From Bacillota bacterium (GTDB taxonomy: Bacteria > Bacillota > UBA4882 > UBA8346), in NCBI GenBank assembly GCA_023436305.1, contig JAEZJQ010000050.1:13053-77052 (forward strand): a stretch of DNA of 64,000 nt, in the 5' to 3' direction. Each line of letters opens with the position of its first letter. The first letter of the stretch is position 1. The notes under the pieces are model-generated. The model saw only the letters and a program-made list of their open reading frames with translations. It ran no database searches and was not told the DNA's origin. The position numbers were made by a program, and so were the translations under genes. This document shows positions 16,302 through 25,389 of the stretch, in pieces.

Positions 16302-18050
16302 GTGAAAAAGAATTGGCGGACTCTTTTGAGGCATTTTACTACTTCCTTTTTGGGGATGACTGTGCGGAATAAAAAACAAACCCGATTCCCGGTAAGGAAA
16401 ATCAAGGTAAATCAGGCAGGTTATGTTCCATTCGAGAAGAAGGTCTTTTTTTATACGGCCGGCGCTGAAAGCTTCGAAGGAATAGTTTTTGAAATTATCC
16501 GCGCTTCAGACGGTAAAGTATTTCAAGGACAACTGGGCAAAGCAGTTCTGGATAATGACAGCGGTGACAGAAACTATAGCGGCGATTTTTCCTTTTTGAC
16601 CGAACCCGGTAACTACACCATTAAAATTGGCGCGGAGGAATCCCATCCTTTTGAAATCACCGGTCAAAAGTACCTTAATTTGTTTTACGTTACAATGCGT
16701 TCTTATTATTTACAACGGTGCGGGATGGAGATTCATGATACAATTTCCGGCGTTTCCTATGCTGCTTGCCATTTGGATGATAGTTACCCGGACAACAATC
16801 CATTAGGACCCCGAATGGATACAACCGGTGGTTGGCACGACGCGGGCGACTATGGTAAATACATTCCTACTGCGGCTGTAACAGTGGCGCAGCTTCTTTT
16901 AATGTATGAACTATCACCGGAGACTTTCGCCCATTTTTCGTTGGATATTCCCAGAACTAAGAACGACCAACATCTATCCGATATCCTGGCTGAAATTAAA
17001 TATGAACTGGACTGGATGTTAAAAATGCAGGATGGGAGCGACGGAGGGGTCTATTATAAGGTAACCAGCCACAAGTTCCCACCCATGGACTTGGCTCCCG
17101 AAGACGATGATGTGGAAATTCGTTATTACTATAGCAAAGGGACTGCGGTTACGGCAAATTTCGCAGGTGCTATTGCCATTGCCGCACGAGTGTATGAAAA
17201 AAAAGATCCCGAGTATGCCCAAAGACTTAAAAAGGCGGCGATTCAAGCTGGGGATTTCCTAATCAAATCAACCAGTGAAGTTCTGATCCCCTCCACAGGT
17301 GGAATAGGAGCCTATCAAACAACTTCCGTTAAAGACGACCTCTGTTGGGCTTATGCCGAACTTTACCGGCTAACGGAAAAGAGAGATTATCTAGATATGG
17401 CGCTCCAATATTGGGAGGCGAATTTTGTGCCGGTTATCACCTGGGATAACGTTTCTTTCCTGGCGGTTTATACCCTTCTTTCCTACTCTGGAACCCCCGT
17501 TAATCTGCGTGAGGAATGGAGGTCTGGCATGATTCAGTGGGCAAAGAGTATCCGGCCGCGAATTAATTCCAACGGTTACCGGGTGGCGTTGGTTTGGAGT
17601 GAGTATGTTTGGTCTTCCAATAAGACGGTACTGGCTTACGGGGTTACTTTCATCCTCATTCAGAAGCTCTTAGGAGAACTAGAATTCGAAGATGAAATTC
17701 AATTCTCCCTGGACTATGTTCTGGGCGTTAATCCCCTGAGCAAGGTTTATATTACCAAAGTTGGCACGGATTATGTCCGGCATCCCCACAATCGTATTGT
17801 GGAATCGAAGCGGATATTGATTCCGGGTTTACTGGTGGGAGGGCCGAACAATAAAGCGGAGGATGGACTCTATCCCCGCGATTTGGGTCCCAAAGGTTAC
17901 ATCGATGTAACGGGAGCTTGTTCCTGCAATGAAAATGCCATCGATTATAATGCGCCGCTTGTTTTTATAACAGGTTACTTATGGATGAAGATGGAGATTA
18001 AAAGGAAAATAGGCTCCTTGCCTGAAGGACAACAGACCCGTACAATGTGA
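16302..18050 (+). CDS. Glycoside hydrolase family 9 (endoglucanase / cellodextrinase)
   Basis: A 582-residue GH9 enzyme. Residues about 30-125 form the Ig-like CelD-N domain (VRKIKVNQAGYVP opening, TEPGNYTIKIG). An (alpha/alpha)6 barrel follows. The catalytic base motif GGWHDAGDYGKY carries Asp180/Asp183, and the proton donor Glu544 lies in CNENAIDYNAP. LDYVLGVNPLSKVYITKVG is the family's late signature, ending with HPHNR. The start is GTG with GGAGG seven bases upstream. No hydrophobic signal sequence is visible in the first 40 residues, which are basic (LRHFTTSF, RNKKQTR). The protein may therefore act inside the cell on imported cello-oligosaccharides. It converges with the GH52 gene, 25 bases apart. 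Confidence 0.92.
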   Translation: MKKNWRTLLRHFTTSFLGMTVRNKKQTRFPVRKIKVNQAGYVPFEKKVFFYTAGAESFEGIVFEIIRASDGKVFQGQLGKAVLDNDSGDRNYSGDFSFLTEPGNYTIKIGAEESHPFEITGQKYLNLFYVTMRSYYLQRCGMEIHDTISGVSYAACHLDDSYPDNNPLGPRMDTTGGWHDAGDYGKYIPTAAVTVAQLLLMYELSPETFAHFSLDIPRTKNDQHLSDILAEIKYELDWMLKMQDGSDGGVYYKVTSHKFPPMDLAPEDDDVEIRYYYSKGTAVTANFAGAIAIAARVYEKKDPEYAQRLKKAAIQAGDFLIKSTSEVLIPSTGGIGAYQTTSVKDDLCWAYAELYRLTEKRDYLDMALQYWEANFVPVITWDNVSFLAVYTLLSYSGTPVNLREEWRSGMIQWAKSIRPRINSNGYRVALVWSEYVWSSNKTVLAYGVTFILIQKLLGELEFEDEIQFSLDYVLGVNPLSKVYITKVGTDYVRHPHNRIVESKRILIPGLLVGGPNNKAEDGLYPRDLGPKGYIDVTGACSCNENAIDYNAPLVFITGYLWMKMEIKRKIGSLPEGQQTRTM

Positions 18051-18075
18051 GGGATAATATCACCGGTTTCTACGC

Positions 18076-20184
18076 TTACGATTCTTCTACCCAAAGTATA
18101 CTGGTGACACCACGAGGATAATACCGGCTTCCAATAATAAGCCCGTTTTCAATCTGATCGCTCCAACACCAGTAAGATAATTCCTGGTTCAAAAGCCAGC
18201 TTGCATGAACTCTATCAGCCGCCACGTTTAGGTCATCGATTTCCAAACCCAGTATTTTTCGGGCCACAAATTGGCACAGATAAATTTTACTTAACCATGA
18301 ATTGTTACTGGTTGACGATAGTTTCCATCCGCCATTCTCAAATAAACACACCCCAGGAACCAGAATATTTTTAAGATGCCGTGTTAGCGCTTGAATATAC
18401 AATCCAAATCTCCCATCCGGATCAAGTGCTTCTTTACAATCGGTAAAATACGCAAAGACCAAACCTTCAATCGCGGGAATGATTTTCGATTGATTACCGG
18501 TTTCAAATACTGCGGGGATATATCCGGCATCGGTCATATGTTCAATAATCGTTTCGGTACATCGTTCCGCTTGTAAACCCGCTTCCAGGGCTAATTCGGT
18601 TACTCCTTGCCGCGTAAATATTTTTTCCAAAGCCACATACATAGCCCAGCATTTACCAGCCAAATAAATGTTATTTCTGGCTTGTCCTAAAGAGGCATCA
18701 AGGCAATCATACGTTGTAATTTCAGTTCCGCCCTTCGCGCGAGCGGTATCAAGTTTCATAACACCATTGCGTTGAGCAGGATCCGGATGATCGCGATTCA
18801 ACATACTATGAAAACAGTCAATTAAAACACTGATATTTTTTTTCAGCCATTCAACGTCTTGCGTCTGGTTAATATAAACGGTTGCACAACATAGCCAATT
18901 TACAAGTTCCTCATGGGTCATATATGAATAACAACCGTTCAACCCGCATAGTTCATAAATGGAATATTGAGGCTTGGAAAAAACATTAGCAGCACCCATA
19001 TCATGAGTAAAACTAATTCCCCCGGGATATTTCCGGGCTTCACCCGGAAAACATACTTCATCGTAATAACTGTATCGCTCTAAAAACATATCTAAAACAT
19101 TACGAACCGTCCAGGGGTTCATTTTCATTTCATAGAAAAGTTGATCAACAGTTAAATCCAGAGTATTCATCATTCGATACTCGCCTTCATAAACAATCCA
19201 GAGCGGTTTGTTATTGTTATGCAATAATTGAGTACAACCATAATAACTTCGAACCGCATGAGCAACCATGAATTTCTGATCGGCTGACAGGCGGCTCTCA
19301 TCAATGAACTTATCTGCCTCTTTGCACATCTGAACAATTTCATCATATTTTTCAAGAGCAAACTCAACGACTTGATCGATATTCTTAAAAAACCTTGTAT
19401 AGTAATAGGTTGCATCCATCCCACTTGTTATAATTCCGCTTCGATAGAAACAAATCGCAAACTTAAATGTCCTTTTTTCTCCAGGGGGCACATCCGCTAA
19501 TAGCAGACCATAACTTCCATGCGCAAAGGACCGATTTTCATCTAATTCATTATCCAATATTTCTTCCACATTTAATCCCAATCCCGTTTTGACCCCAATA
19601 CTCCTGGAGGCGATGGCTGTAATATTCCCTTGTCCTATGCCAACGATTCCATTGTCGACCGTATCTTCCAATCGTCTCATTCCAGAATACGGATCATTTC
19701 TTTGATACCCAAAGATTGCGCGGCGAGCGTCTTTACCCTGGGAATTGTCAACGGTAATTTCAGCGAGTATCGCGGGGAGTAATGCCATTTTTAAATCCGT
19801 TTCGGGGGCGCTATCGGGATTAGGTATTGATCTTACCGGAGAGTAGATCCGAAAAATCAAATCTTTCGCTGACCAGGTATCCGTTGATACCCGGAAATCT
19901 CTTTTGATGTCATCATCTTTGAAATACCCAACTCGGGGTAGTTTATTCCATAACTCTTTGCTTTGTTTAATATTATCAGTGGTGTTGCTTTTATCGACCC
20001 ATTGGAAAAAAGGAAATGCTTCAAAATAAGTTTTATCCGATGATTGTAAACCAATAAATATATCTTGATCGGTTGGTTTCGCCATTTCCATACCCAATCC
20101 GCCTTTTGCGCCTTTAAAGCCAAGTGTGAAACTTGCAAAAGCTCCAATCGGAGAATGATGGGCGTTAAAAAAAATATTCTCCAT
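18076..20184 (-). CDS. Glycoside hydrolase family 52 beta-xylosidase
   Basis: A 702-residue protein that follows the Geobacillus GH52 beta-xylosidase (XynB) pattern over its whole length, from FFNAHHSPIGAFASFTLGF at the start to YYPRGVTSILW at the end. The family nucleophile Glu falls in IVYEGEYRMMN (E333) and the acid/base Asp in TTYDCLDASLGQ (D493), each two residues before the Geobacillus numbering (335 and 495). It retains xylose-releasing catalysis on short xylo-oligosaccharides and lacks a signal peptide, so it is cytosolic. AGGGAGAG precedes the ATG. It is alone on its strand and converges with the GH9 gene. Together with the GH3 enzyme it could complete intracellular xylan-oligomer breakdown. 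Confidence 0.95.
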   Translation of the reverse strand: MENIFFNAHHSPIGAFASFTLGFKGAKGGLGMEMAKPTDQDIFIGLQSSDKTYFEAFPFFQWVDKSNTTDNIKQSKELWNKLPRVGYFKDDDIKRDFRVSTDTWSAKDLIFRIYSPVRSIPNPDSAPETDLKMALLPAILAEITVDNSQGKDARRAIFGYQRNDPYSGMRRLEDTVDNGIVGIGQGNITAIASRSIGVKTGLGLNVEEILDNELDENRSFAHGSYGLLLADVPPGEKRTFKFAICFYRSGIITSGMDATYYYTRFFKNIDQVVEFALEKYDEIVQMCKEADKFIDESRLSADQKFMVAHAVRSYYGCTQLLHNNNKPLWIVYEGEYRMMNTLDLTVDQLFYEMKMNPWTVRNVLDMFLERYSYYDEVCFPGEARKYPGGISFTHDMGAANVFSKPQYSIYELCGLNGCYSYMTHEELVNWLCCATVYINQTQDVEWLKKNISVLIDCFHSMLNRDHPDPAQRNGVMKLDTARAKGGTEITTYDCLDASLGQARNNIYLAGKCWAMYVALEKIFTRQGVTELALEAGLQAERCTETIIEHMTDAGYIPAVFETGNQSKIIPAIEGLVFAYFTDCKEALDPDGRFGLYIQALTRHLKNILVPGVCLFENGGWKLSSTSNNSWLSKIYLCQFVARKILGLEIDDLNVAADRVHASWLLNQELSYWCWSDQIENGLIIGSRYYPRGVTSILWVEES

Positions 20185-20323
20185 TAATGCTTCAACTCTC
20201 CCTATAAAACCAAGATTATTCTTTCCAGAATCTTATATTTGATTTTACCATGAATCACCACAATTGAAAACCCGCAAAAATACACCGAATGTCTACGATG
20301 GTAATCGCTACTATTTGCGATAA

Positions 20324-20385
20324 GTGAAGGCACCCCAGATCGAAAGGCCGCAAAGTGACAATTTGCCAAATCGCGGCCCCTTCAC
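20324..20385. other. Nested hairpin in the GH52-aquaporin gap
   Basis: GTGAAGG (20324-20330) pairs with CCTTCAC (20379-20385), and inside it GGCCGC (20346-20351) pairs with GCGGCC (20373-20378). The remaining 320-base gap (20185-20508) has no credible frame. It could be the terminator of the aquaporin operon, which ends on the left here, or a structured leader of the GH52 gene. Confidence 0.45.
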
Positions 20386-20508
20386 GCAGGGTGGTTTCAA
20401 GACGAATGTACATTCATTACTGCCGTTTTGAAATAACCGGCTTACGATTTTAACGGTTTCCAAAGCAAACCTGGATATTCATCCCAATAAAGCTGTTTTA
20501 TCCGATTT

Positions 20509-21360
20509 TTATGCCGCCTTCTCTATTTCATCCACTTCTTTTACCGGGGAAGCCACCGAAATAATTTTATATATACCGCCTCCTACAATTGCACCAATAA
20601 TAGGGGCTAAAATGTATACCAGGAAGAATCCACCTCGTGGACCCGGTATTGCGATACTCCCCCAACCGGTGATATAAGAAATCAGTCTGGGCCCGAAATC
20701 TCGAGCGGGATTAAAGCCTGCCTGTGAGAACGGCGCAAAAATAATGATGCATATGGCAAGCACCAGGCCAATAAAGTATGTCAAAATCCGAAATCCGGTC
20801 CGGGGTCCATCAAATTTTCTCCGGTCGGTAAGGGCAAAAACTCCCAAAGCCAGAAGTGCGGTCCCCAGAAATTCCGCAATAAATGCAATCACTTTGGAAA
20901 CTTGGGCAAAAGCTTGTGGAGTAGTCCCGTAAATGGCCGGATTGGGAAAGTATTCCCCAAACATCATGGCCGACAGTTCACTTCCGACGTCACCCCGTAC
21001 TAGATGGTGAACCGCTTCAAATTGAATTAAAGTTTTACTGAACATTCCATATAACACCGTTGCGGCAAGCATTGCCCCTATCAATTGCGCGGCGATGTAA
21101 GGAATAATTTTTTTGACCGGAAAACTATCGGGCCGGTAAATTGCCATGGATACCGTTATCGCTGGATTAAGATGAGCTCCGCTAATGGAACCGACCAGAT
21201 AAATAGCCAGGTTAACTGCCAGTCCCCATACGATCGCCACCTGGAACAAACCAATATGGGCACCGCTGATTACGTCCACGGCCACTACACCACAACCGAA
21301 AAAAACTAGGACAAATGTCCCCACGATTTCTGCAAAGCATTCTTTGAAAAGTTTCGACAA
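20509..21360 (-). CDS. Aquaglyceroporin (MIP/GlpF family)
   Basis: A 283-residue six-helix channel with both NPA half-helices: SGAHLNPAITVS (NPA at 65-67) and AGFNPARDFGPRL near 215. The Asp after the second NPAR is the GlpF-type mark for glycerol and other small neutral solutes instead of water alone. The C-terminus is acidic (VKEVDEIEKAA). It is the last gene of the minus-strand run from arsR2. In other bacteria, GlpF-like channels placed in ars operons pass arsenite (AqpS). Here the ArsR2 context makes a metalloid or small-thiol/peroxide substrate plausible, but ordinary glycerol uptake is not excluded. Confidence 0.9.
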   Translation of the reverse strand: MSKLFKECFAEIVGTFVLVFFGCGVVAVDVISGAHIGLFQVAIVWGLAVNLAIYLVGSISGAHLNPAITVSMAIYRPDSFPVKKIIPYIAAQLIGAMLAATVLYGMFSKTLIQFEAVHHLVRGDVGSELSAMMFGEYFPNPAIYGTTPQAFAQVSKVIAFIAEFLGTALLALGVFALTDRRKFDGPRTGFRILTYFIGLVLAICIIIFAPFSQAGFNPARDFGPRLISYITGWGSIAIPGPRGGFFLVYILAPIIGAIVGGGIYKIISVASPVKEVDEIEKAA

Positions 21361-21416
21361 TGTTTTTCAGCGCCTTTCTGGAAAAGTTTAATTGTTTGAG
21401 AAGTTTACGAAAGTTA

Positions 21417-22436
21417 TCATAGATACTTTCGAATTGCTGAACGAAGAAATTCATTTTTTACAAAAGTGGGAAAGGCATCAACTTTTATATTTAATTCACC
21501 ACTAAAAGCATAAACTGTCATCGGGCAACTGCCGGCAGTTGGTGAGCCGTAGGATGACATTAATCCAGATTGAATAAGCTGATTTAATTCAGGCACCAAA
21601 GCATTGGGACAACAGGAATCTTTTTCTGCAGGATCGCTCCCTTGGAGAATAAAATAATCATTTTTGTTGTCAATCATATTTCGTAAACGTTCCTTCAAGA
21701 TATCCGAAACTGACGTAACTTTGTTTATTTGGGGAAAAAAATTGGTACTGGCGCTCAAACTACTATCCAATAAGAAAATGGGGCCATACTTTTTATACAG
21801 ATCCAGATAATTTTGAGCAAGCGGCGCGGACATATCCAGGGAAATATAATTATCCTCGCATAGAAGTTCTTTGGACTTTTTGGAGATAGCTACCGGTTTA
21901 CCCCGGCGGATGATGGTCCCATTGGTGAGGCAGATACAGCGAAATGGACCGGTATAAATTATGCTCGTCTCCGCTTTTTCCTGTCCGTATAAAATCTGTT
22001 CGGCGACGGCGGCTGAGTCTTTTTGGAACGTATCACAGTCAAAAAGCAACGGATCGGTGGTGAGTCTTGCGTAAAGCTCCGGATCGGGAACCGAAATTTC
22101 CAGTTCCGGCTGATATACCGGCAACATATAAACATTGGCGGTCTTCTCGCATATCCGCATATTCTTGAATATGAAATGATTATCATCATCTAAAACCGCC
22201 AGCGCATTCCCCTTGTAATGGACGGACCGGCCGCTGTCATAACATTTCTCGGATAGTCCTTGCCAACCCACCAGCCGGTATTCTCTGGCGCTGGTTTTAC
22301 TGATATTAATACCACGGTGGTTATTGGTTTCAAATTCATATAATGCTTCATAAAGATTTTCCAAAGAAATGTTGCAACTCCATTTTTGATATTTACCATC
22401 TTGACTTTTTTCTATTACCAATTCTATATTTGCCAT
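21417..22436 (-). CDS. Unknown protein coupled to cysteine desulfurase
   Basis: A 339-residue protein I cannot assign. ATG 22436 has AAAGGAG eight bases upstream and begins five bases after the desulfurase stop, so the two are translated together. It appears soluble, without signal peptide or membrane helices. Its C-terminal third contains paired and single Cys in KDSCCPNAL and TAGSCPMTVY, with QSGLMSSYGSP between, which could form a redox or metal site. The middle has LFDCDTF and FRCICLTNG. An N-terminal region of about 110 residues is rich in aromatic strands. From position, a sulfur-acceptor, scaffold or substrate-handling role beside the desulfurase is possible. It is not a recognised IscU, SufU, TusA or YcaO protein. 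Confidence 0.7.
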   Translation of the reverse strand: MANIELVIEKSQDGKYQKWSCNISLENLYEALYEFETNNHRGINISKTSAREYRLVGWQGLSEKCYDSGRSVHYKGNALAVLDDDNHFIFKNMRICEKTANVYMLPVYQPELEISVPDPELYARLTTDPLLFDCDTFQKDSAAVAEQILYGQEKAETSIIYTGPFRCICLTNGTIIRRGKPVAISKKSKELLCEDNYISLDMSAPLAQNYLDLYKKYGPIFLLDSSLSASTNFFPQINKVTSVSDILKERLRNMIDNKNDYFILQGSDPAEKDSCCPNALVPELNQLIQSGLMSSYGSPTAGSCPMTVYAFSGELNIKVDAFPTFVKNEFLRSAIRKYL

Positions 22437-22441
22437 GTTAG

Positions 22442-23566
22442 TCACTCCTTTATTTGTCTTTCAATAACCTTTATCAAAGTATTGGTCATTGCATAAACTT
22501 CTTCCGCTTCGGTATGATAGCCCATGGATATCCGTAAAGTACCGAAAGCAGTTTTCATATCCCGGCCCATGGCCATGATAACTCGAGGCGGGATTTCCAT
22601 GCTGGAATGGCAAGCCGATCCTGAAGATAATGCATATCCGAACATGGCCATTTCAGTAACAGTAACACTGCCTTTAATTCCAGGAATGGAGAAGGATACA
22701 ATTCCAGGCAATCCGTTGGTTTTCGAATTAATTACTGTTTCCGGGAACCGGGCTTTAATTTGAGTTATAATATATTCGCTATACTCTTTTAACCTATCTT
22801 CAACCCAGGCCATTCTATCCAAAGACAGTTCCAGAGCGGTAACCGCCGCGGCAAAACCCGCTACATTTTCAGTTCCAGCCCGTAAATTCTTTTCTTGCGG
22901 GCCCCCTGAAATATGGCTGGTTAATAATTCGGGTGACCCGGTTATCACTCCACCATTACCGCGTGGCGCTCCGAATTTATGAGAGGAGAAAGTATAAAAC
23001 ATTCCTTTAAAATCTTTGATGTTAATGGGGATATGTCCGACTACCTGAACCCCATCAATATGTAATAACACATTCTTTTGGGTACAAATCTCGATTATCC
23101 GATTAAGATCCTGTTGCACAACCCCGGTTTCATTATTGCCATGAAGCACACATACCAGGGAATAATTTGAAGAAAGTACCTTTTCCAAAGCGCTGATATT
23201 AATCTGTCCCTGATTATCAATATGTAAAGTATCAACTTGGTTCGGATTTTTTTTGGTTACGTAATAACAAGATTCATGAGAATCATGAGCCACTAATATT
23301 TTTTTATCCGGGTACCGGTGCAGTACTGAATTCAAGATTAGATTATTGGCTTCTGAACCGCCCGAAGTAAGGATAACCGATGCATTTGTAATCCCCAATA
23401 ATTTTAAAAACTGTTCTCTGCTTTGATTTAAAATATTCCTGGCCATCAATCCAAGATTATGATTTGAAGAAGGATTTCCGAAAGCGGACAATGATATGTC
23501 TTTAAAAACATTGATACTCTCCGGGAAAGGAGGAGCAGTTGCCGCATAATCAAAATAACTTTTCAT
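22442..23566 (-). CDS. Cysteine desulfurase (NifS/IscS-like)
   Basis: A 374-residue PLP enzyme that takes sulfur from L-cysteine as an enzyme persulfide and releases alanine. Seen: the opening YFDYAATAPP, LTSGGSEANNL near 68, the cofactor-binding HIDGVQ near 170, the PLP lysine in FSSHKFGAPRGNGG (K197), the RAGTENV signature near 231, and the catalytic Cys in SSGSACHSS (C319). The SGSAC loop matches NifS/IscS class I. No other Fe-S scaffold gene is adjacent. It sits between a radical-SAM/SPASM enzyme and the unknown protein, so it may supply sulfur for their clusters or for a thio-modification of the peptide. Selenocysteine cannot be excluded as a substrate. Confidence 0.92.
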   Translation of the reverse strand: MKSYFDYAATAPPFPESINVFKDISLSAFGNPSSNHNLGLMARNILNQSREQFLKLLGITNASVILTSGGSEANNLILNSVLHRYPDKKILVAHDSHESCYYVTKKNPNQVDTLHIDNQGQINISALEKVLSSNYSLVCVLHGNNETGVVQQDLNRIIEICTQKNVLLHIDGVQVVGHIPINIKDFKGMFYTFSSHKFGAPRGNGGVITGSPELLTSHISGGPQEKNLRAGTENVAGFAAAVTALELSLDRMAWVEDRLKEYSEYIITQIKARFPETVINSKTNGLPGIVSFSIPGIKGSVTVTEMAMFGYALSSGSACHSSMEIPPRVIMAMGRDMKTAFGTLRISMGYHTEAEEVYAMTNTLIKVIERQIKE

Positions 23567-23694
23567 GTGAGTTACACTTTTAATCTCCCTTCATTCATTT
23601 TAAAACTATTGATATTATTTAATGTGTACTTTCAATTTCTTTCATTGGTTCAATTTATCGGTTCAGCATTTCCCGCGCAACAAGATAAACTTTT

Positions 23695-25104
23695 TTAGGT
23701 GGTTTTCAAAACCAAGCCGGCATATTTTTTCATCGAGTCAAGAATAACTTCTTCACTCCAAAAACACGATTCATCACCCGAAACTAGCTTTGCCAATTTA
23801 CATCCTCCCAGACAAACGGGAAGGAGCTTGCAAGTTAAACATTTCTCACGAGCGCTGTTGTCCTCTTCAAAAATTGACTTTTCCCAAAATTCTGCTCTTT
23901 CATTGAAAATAATTTCACCATCCAAAGTGATCTCGCCTATACTTTCATCTTTTTCCACCATTAGCGTATCGCATGAAAAGACGGCGCCATCCGCTCCGAT
24001 AATATGAATATTTTTGTTTCTTCCGGTGCACCAGGTATATCTTGGCTGAGGCAACGGATTGAACACATTAACCATTTTCTGCACAGCATCTTTGGATAAA
24101 GCGTTCAAAACCTTGAATGCCAAATCGATTTGCCCCCTAACACCCTCCGATGAATTACAAATATCACCGGCCACCGACTCAACATCATTTCGGGTTGTTT
24201 TAAAATGGTATACGGGTCTGAAAAAAATATTGAACCGCCGATCCGGCCCAAAATCAGCTACAAACTTGTATAAAAAGGATTCCATGGACTGAATGCTGTT
24301 CTTTAAAAAGTTTGCCCGGATATGAAATGTGAATTCTTTATCTTTCCCCATTAACTTGCTGATATTCTTTAGATTATTATATATAACATCAAATGTCGGC
24401 TCTCCGGTTTGTAATCGTCGCAGTTGATTATGACTTTCCTTATCGCCGTCGATAGTTACCTGAAAAGTGCCTATCCCTGAATCAAGGAGCAGTTTAAATA
24501 AATTCGGGGTTAAAAGATAACCGTTGGTATATAATACACTATTGATAATCATATTTTTATCCGAGCTTTTCAGTTGATTGATTTTTTTCATAAAACCAAT
24601 TATCTTGTCCGAAGCCAATAACGGTTCCCCGCCAAACCAGGATAATTGTAATGCCATCCCCTTACTATGTTGCGAAACCTTTTTCTCAATATATTTATAT
24701 ATAGCGTCATAGACCCATTCTTCCATGAAAAGGTTTCTTTGCTGATAGACAAAACAATACGGACAAGTAAAGTTACAGGCCTCAGCAGGCAAAATAATAA
24801 GCTGAATCAGATTCTTCAATCTTCCATAGCTTTCGTGCCAATACTTAATATCATCAAGCTCGTTTCTATCACCTTTGACGATAAATCCTTGTTTGAGCAA
24901 ATCAACCACCGGAGTGTTGTTCTCACTGAAATACCTACCCTGTAAAACATCCATTACCGCGGTTTTTTTATCAGGCTCGATCAATGAAATGGCACCGGTT
25001 TTGGTGTTATAAATCATTAGTTTCCCATCGTCAAGCTCCAGCGTATAGTTATATAAACTTTCCTTATATGCCGGCGATACAGGTTTCGCAATATTTTTTT
25101 CCAT
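23695..25104 (-). CDS. Radical SAM/SPASM peptide maturase 2
   Basis: A 469-residue enzyme of the SPASM group that modifies ribosomal peptides. Residues 1-95 resemble the PqqD-like peptide-recognition fold fused to many maturases (MIYNTKTGAISLI). The radical SAM cluster is C110-x3-C114-x2-C117 in ACNFTCPYCF. The FGGEPLL SAM-binding motif is near 157. The C-terminal SPASM domain has the seven-Cys pattern: C359, C378, C422, C425, C431, C435 and C447. It therefore probably binds three [4Fe-4S] clusters, as sactipeptide and ranthipeptide maturases do, and may install thioether or other radical cross-links. The gene follows the 53-residue Cys-rich peptide gene after a terminator-like hairpin and a repeat, so its expression may be set separately. 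Confidence 0.9.
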   Translation of the reverse strand: MEKNIAKPVSPAYKESLYNYTLELDDGKLMIYNTKTGAISLIEPDKKTAVMDVLQGRYFSENNTPVVDLLKQGFIVKGDRNELDDIKYWHESYGRLKNLIQLIILPAEACNFTCPYCFVYQQRNLFMEEWVYDAIYKYIEKKVSQHSKGMALQLSWFGGEPLLASDKIIGFMKKINQLKSSDKNMIINSVLYTNGYLLTPNLFKLLLDSGIGTFQVTIDGDKESHNQLRRLQTGEPTFDVIYNNLKNISKLMGKDKEFTFHIRANFLKNSIQSMESFLYKFVADFGPDRRFNIFFRPVYHFKTTRNDVESVAGDICNSSEGVRGQIDLAFKVLNALSKDAVQKMVNVFNPLPQPRYTWCTGRNKNIHIIGADGAVFSCDTLMVEKDESIGEITLDGEIIFNERAEFWEKSIFEEDNSAREKCLTCKLLPVCLGGCKLAKLVSGDESCFWSEEVILDSMKKYAGLVLKTT

Positions 25105-25256
25105 TAAAATTACCTTTACGGATATAGAAGCATTGAATGAGAGGATACGAACTCAAAGTAATTATTAATCTCGGTTCGGTCGCGCGCTTTGTGTGCGAAG
25201 TATATATTACTTTTTTTAAAAAAATACAAAATTTGCTAAATCGGATTTCCATCAAA

Positions 25257-25304
25257 ATTCGGCAAGTCTTGTTTCTAGAAAAATATTAAAGTTACTTGCC
25301 GAGT
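25257..25304. repeat. Dispersed repeat R2, copy C
   Basis: ATTCGGCAAGT (25257-25267) and ACTTGCCGAGT (from 25294) form an inverted pair around about 26 AT-rich bases, between the peptide terminator and the maturase 2 gene. Confidence 0.55.
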
Positions 25305-25315
25305 TCTTGATTAAA

Positions 25316-25356
25316 TCAAAAAGGGATGGCTGCAAAATTTTCCCGTCCCTTTTTGA
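25316..25356. terminator. Hairpin terminator downstream of the peptide gene
   Basis: TCAAAAAGGGATGG (25316-25329) pairs with CCGTCCCTTTTTGA (25343-25356). On the minus strand it lies 33 bases after the peptide stop, with a T-rich 3' arm. It would raise peptide mRNA relative to the enzymes downstream, as is usual for RiPP precursors. Confidence 0.7.
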
Positions 25357-25389
25357 CTTGTATAGACGCAGGAACTTTCTCTTTTTCGT

